5,726 bases of DNA from CAYRIF01 sp964424205. Lineage in GTDB: Bacteria; Bacteroidota; Bacteroidia; Cytophagales; Cyclobacteriaceae. The position numbers were made by a program, and so were the translations under genes. The stretch is from assembly GCA_964424205.1 (NCBI GenBank), contig CAYRIF010000253.1:1-5726 (forward strand), read 5' to 3'. The first letter of the stretch is position 1. Each line of letters begins with the position of its first letter. The notes below the pieces were generated by a model. That model was not told where the DNA came from. It did not search any database and was given only the letters and a program-made list of their open reading frames with translations. Shown in pieces: positions 5,187-5,726 of this stretch.

Positions 5187-5726
5187 TTAAACCTGGAGAA
5201 ATCGATAAGACCGCCATCGAGAAGGGTGTAAGAGCGAAGCAAATAGAAAAAGACTATGTAATCTCATGGGTTCTGTGGGGAATTGCGAGAAATGAATTTT
5301 TAAATAACAACCTGGTATTTAAGGGAGGTACATGCTTAAAGAAAATGCACTTTAATGATTACAGGTACTCTGAAGACATAGATTTCACGCTACGTGATGA
5401 CAATGTATCTGATACAGAGATATTAGAAAATTTTCGAGGTCTTTTCGAACAAGTATATGAAGAGTCAAGAATAAAGGCCAAAATAATTGAAAATTCCATC
5501 GACAATCATAAAGCATCAGGTAGCCTAAAATTTAAAATGAGTTAAGTGGCCACCCATGGGACGGACGAAATAAAAGTTGATGTCACCAGAGGAGAAACAA
5601 TTGAATTTGACATACAGCATCGGGCAGTGTTCAACAACTATAGTGATCTTGAAGAAGAAGACGAAATACGAATTCATTGTTACTCTCTCGAAGAAGTATT
5701 GATCGAAAAAACAACTGCATTGATGG
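5183..5726 (+). pseudogene. AbiEii-like nucleotidyltransferase toxin, interrupted by an in-frame stop and cut by the window end
   Basis: The first 120 residues are the N-terminal half of a DUF1814/AbiEii nucleotidyltransferase. IEKDYVISWVL (21-31) leads to VFKGGTCLKK (45-54) and YSEDIDF (62-68), the glycine motif and D65/D67 metal-binding pair of the polymerase-beta fold. TAA at 5543-5545 then stops the frame. Translation resumed in the same frame gives more AbiEii sequence to the window end, including EIKVDVTRGE (129-138), with the probable third acidic residue D133, and YSLEEVLIEKTTALM (167-181), with the conserved lysine K176. Relatives usually have Tyr after this Ser (as in SYV), so a TAT or TAC to TAA change explains it. 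The 120-residue product lacks later catalytic motifs and the helical C-terminus, and is probably inactive. GTG directly follows TAA, so reinitiation is conceivable. A sequencing error is also possible. Confidence 0.8.

Noticed and set aside
5042..5242. Minus-strand 66-codon frame across the antitoxin-toxin overlap
   Set aside because: It is antisense to conserved AbiEi/AbiEii coding sequence.
5530..5560. Frameshift in the AbiEii-like gene
   Set aside because: Reading on in the same frame after TAA recovers AbiEii motifs, so the break is a nonsense substitution, not an indel.

Overview
The window looks like chromosomal or accessory DNA from a Bacteroidota bacterium. It is AT-rich, genes start after A-rich leaders rather than strong Shine-Dalgarno sites, a TAnnTTTG-type -7 element lies before the abiE pair, and the metal-handling proteins are the forms usual in that phylum. 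All genes lie on the + strand. The assignment rests on reading the translations, not on a database search.

Region 1 (about 51-3365) is a copper homeostasis unit of three genes. They are an AraC-type regulator whose N-terminus is a metal-binding-like domain with a CxxC pair (122-685), a complete CopA-like Cu(I)-exporting P1B ATPase (774-2993), and a 72-residue CopZ-like copper chaperone (3095-3313). A near-identical 35-bp direct repeat (686-720 and 2998-3032) lies upstream of both copA and the chaperone gene and is the best candidate for the regulator's operator. A strong hairpin terminator (3371-3399) closes the unit.

Region 2 (3453-4180) holds one gene (3495-4148) for an uncharacterised membrane-anchored protein with a C-terminal helical domain resembling DUF4145/HEPN-like domains.

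Region 3 (about 4252-5726, running off the window) is an abiE-type, type IV toxin-antitoxin pair. It has an intact AbiEi-like antitoxin/repressor and a 4-bp overlapping AbiEii-like nucleotidyltransferase toxin. The toxin frame is interrupted by one in-frame TAA at 5543-5545, after which recognisable AbiEii sequence continues in the same frame to the window end. Repeats flank the pair's promoter.

The most unusual signal is a family of four related ~26-31 bp sequences bracketing regions 1 and 2 in inverted orientation (51-79 and 3340-3365; 3453-3482 and 4150-4180). The core is GTTCTC[T/A]GC, and the variable base matches within each pair: T at both ends of region 1, A at both ends of region 2. 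Gene 3495-4148 fits tightly between its two copies, and the junction 3340-3482 is a large imperfect palindrome. This resembles mobile gene-cassette organisation, somewhat like integron attC sites, although the canonical attC core is not matched.
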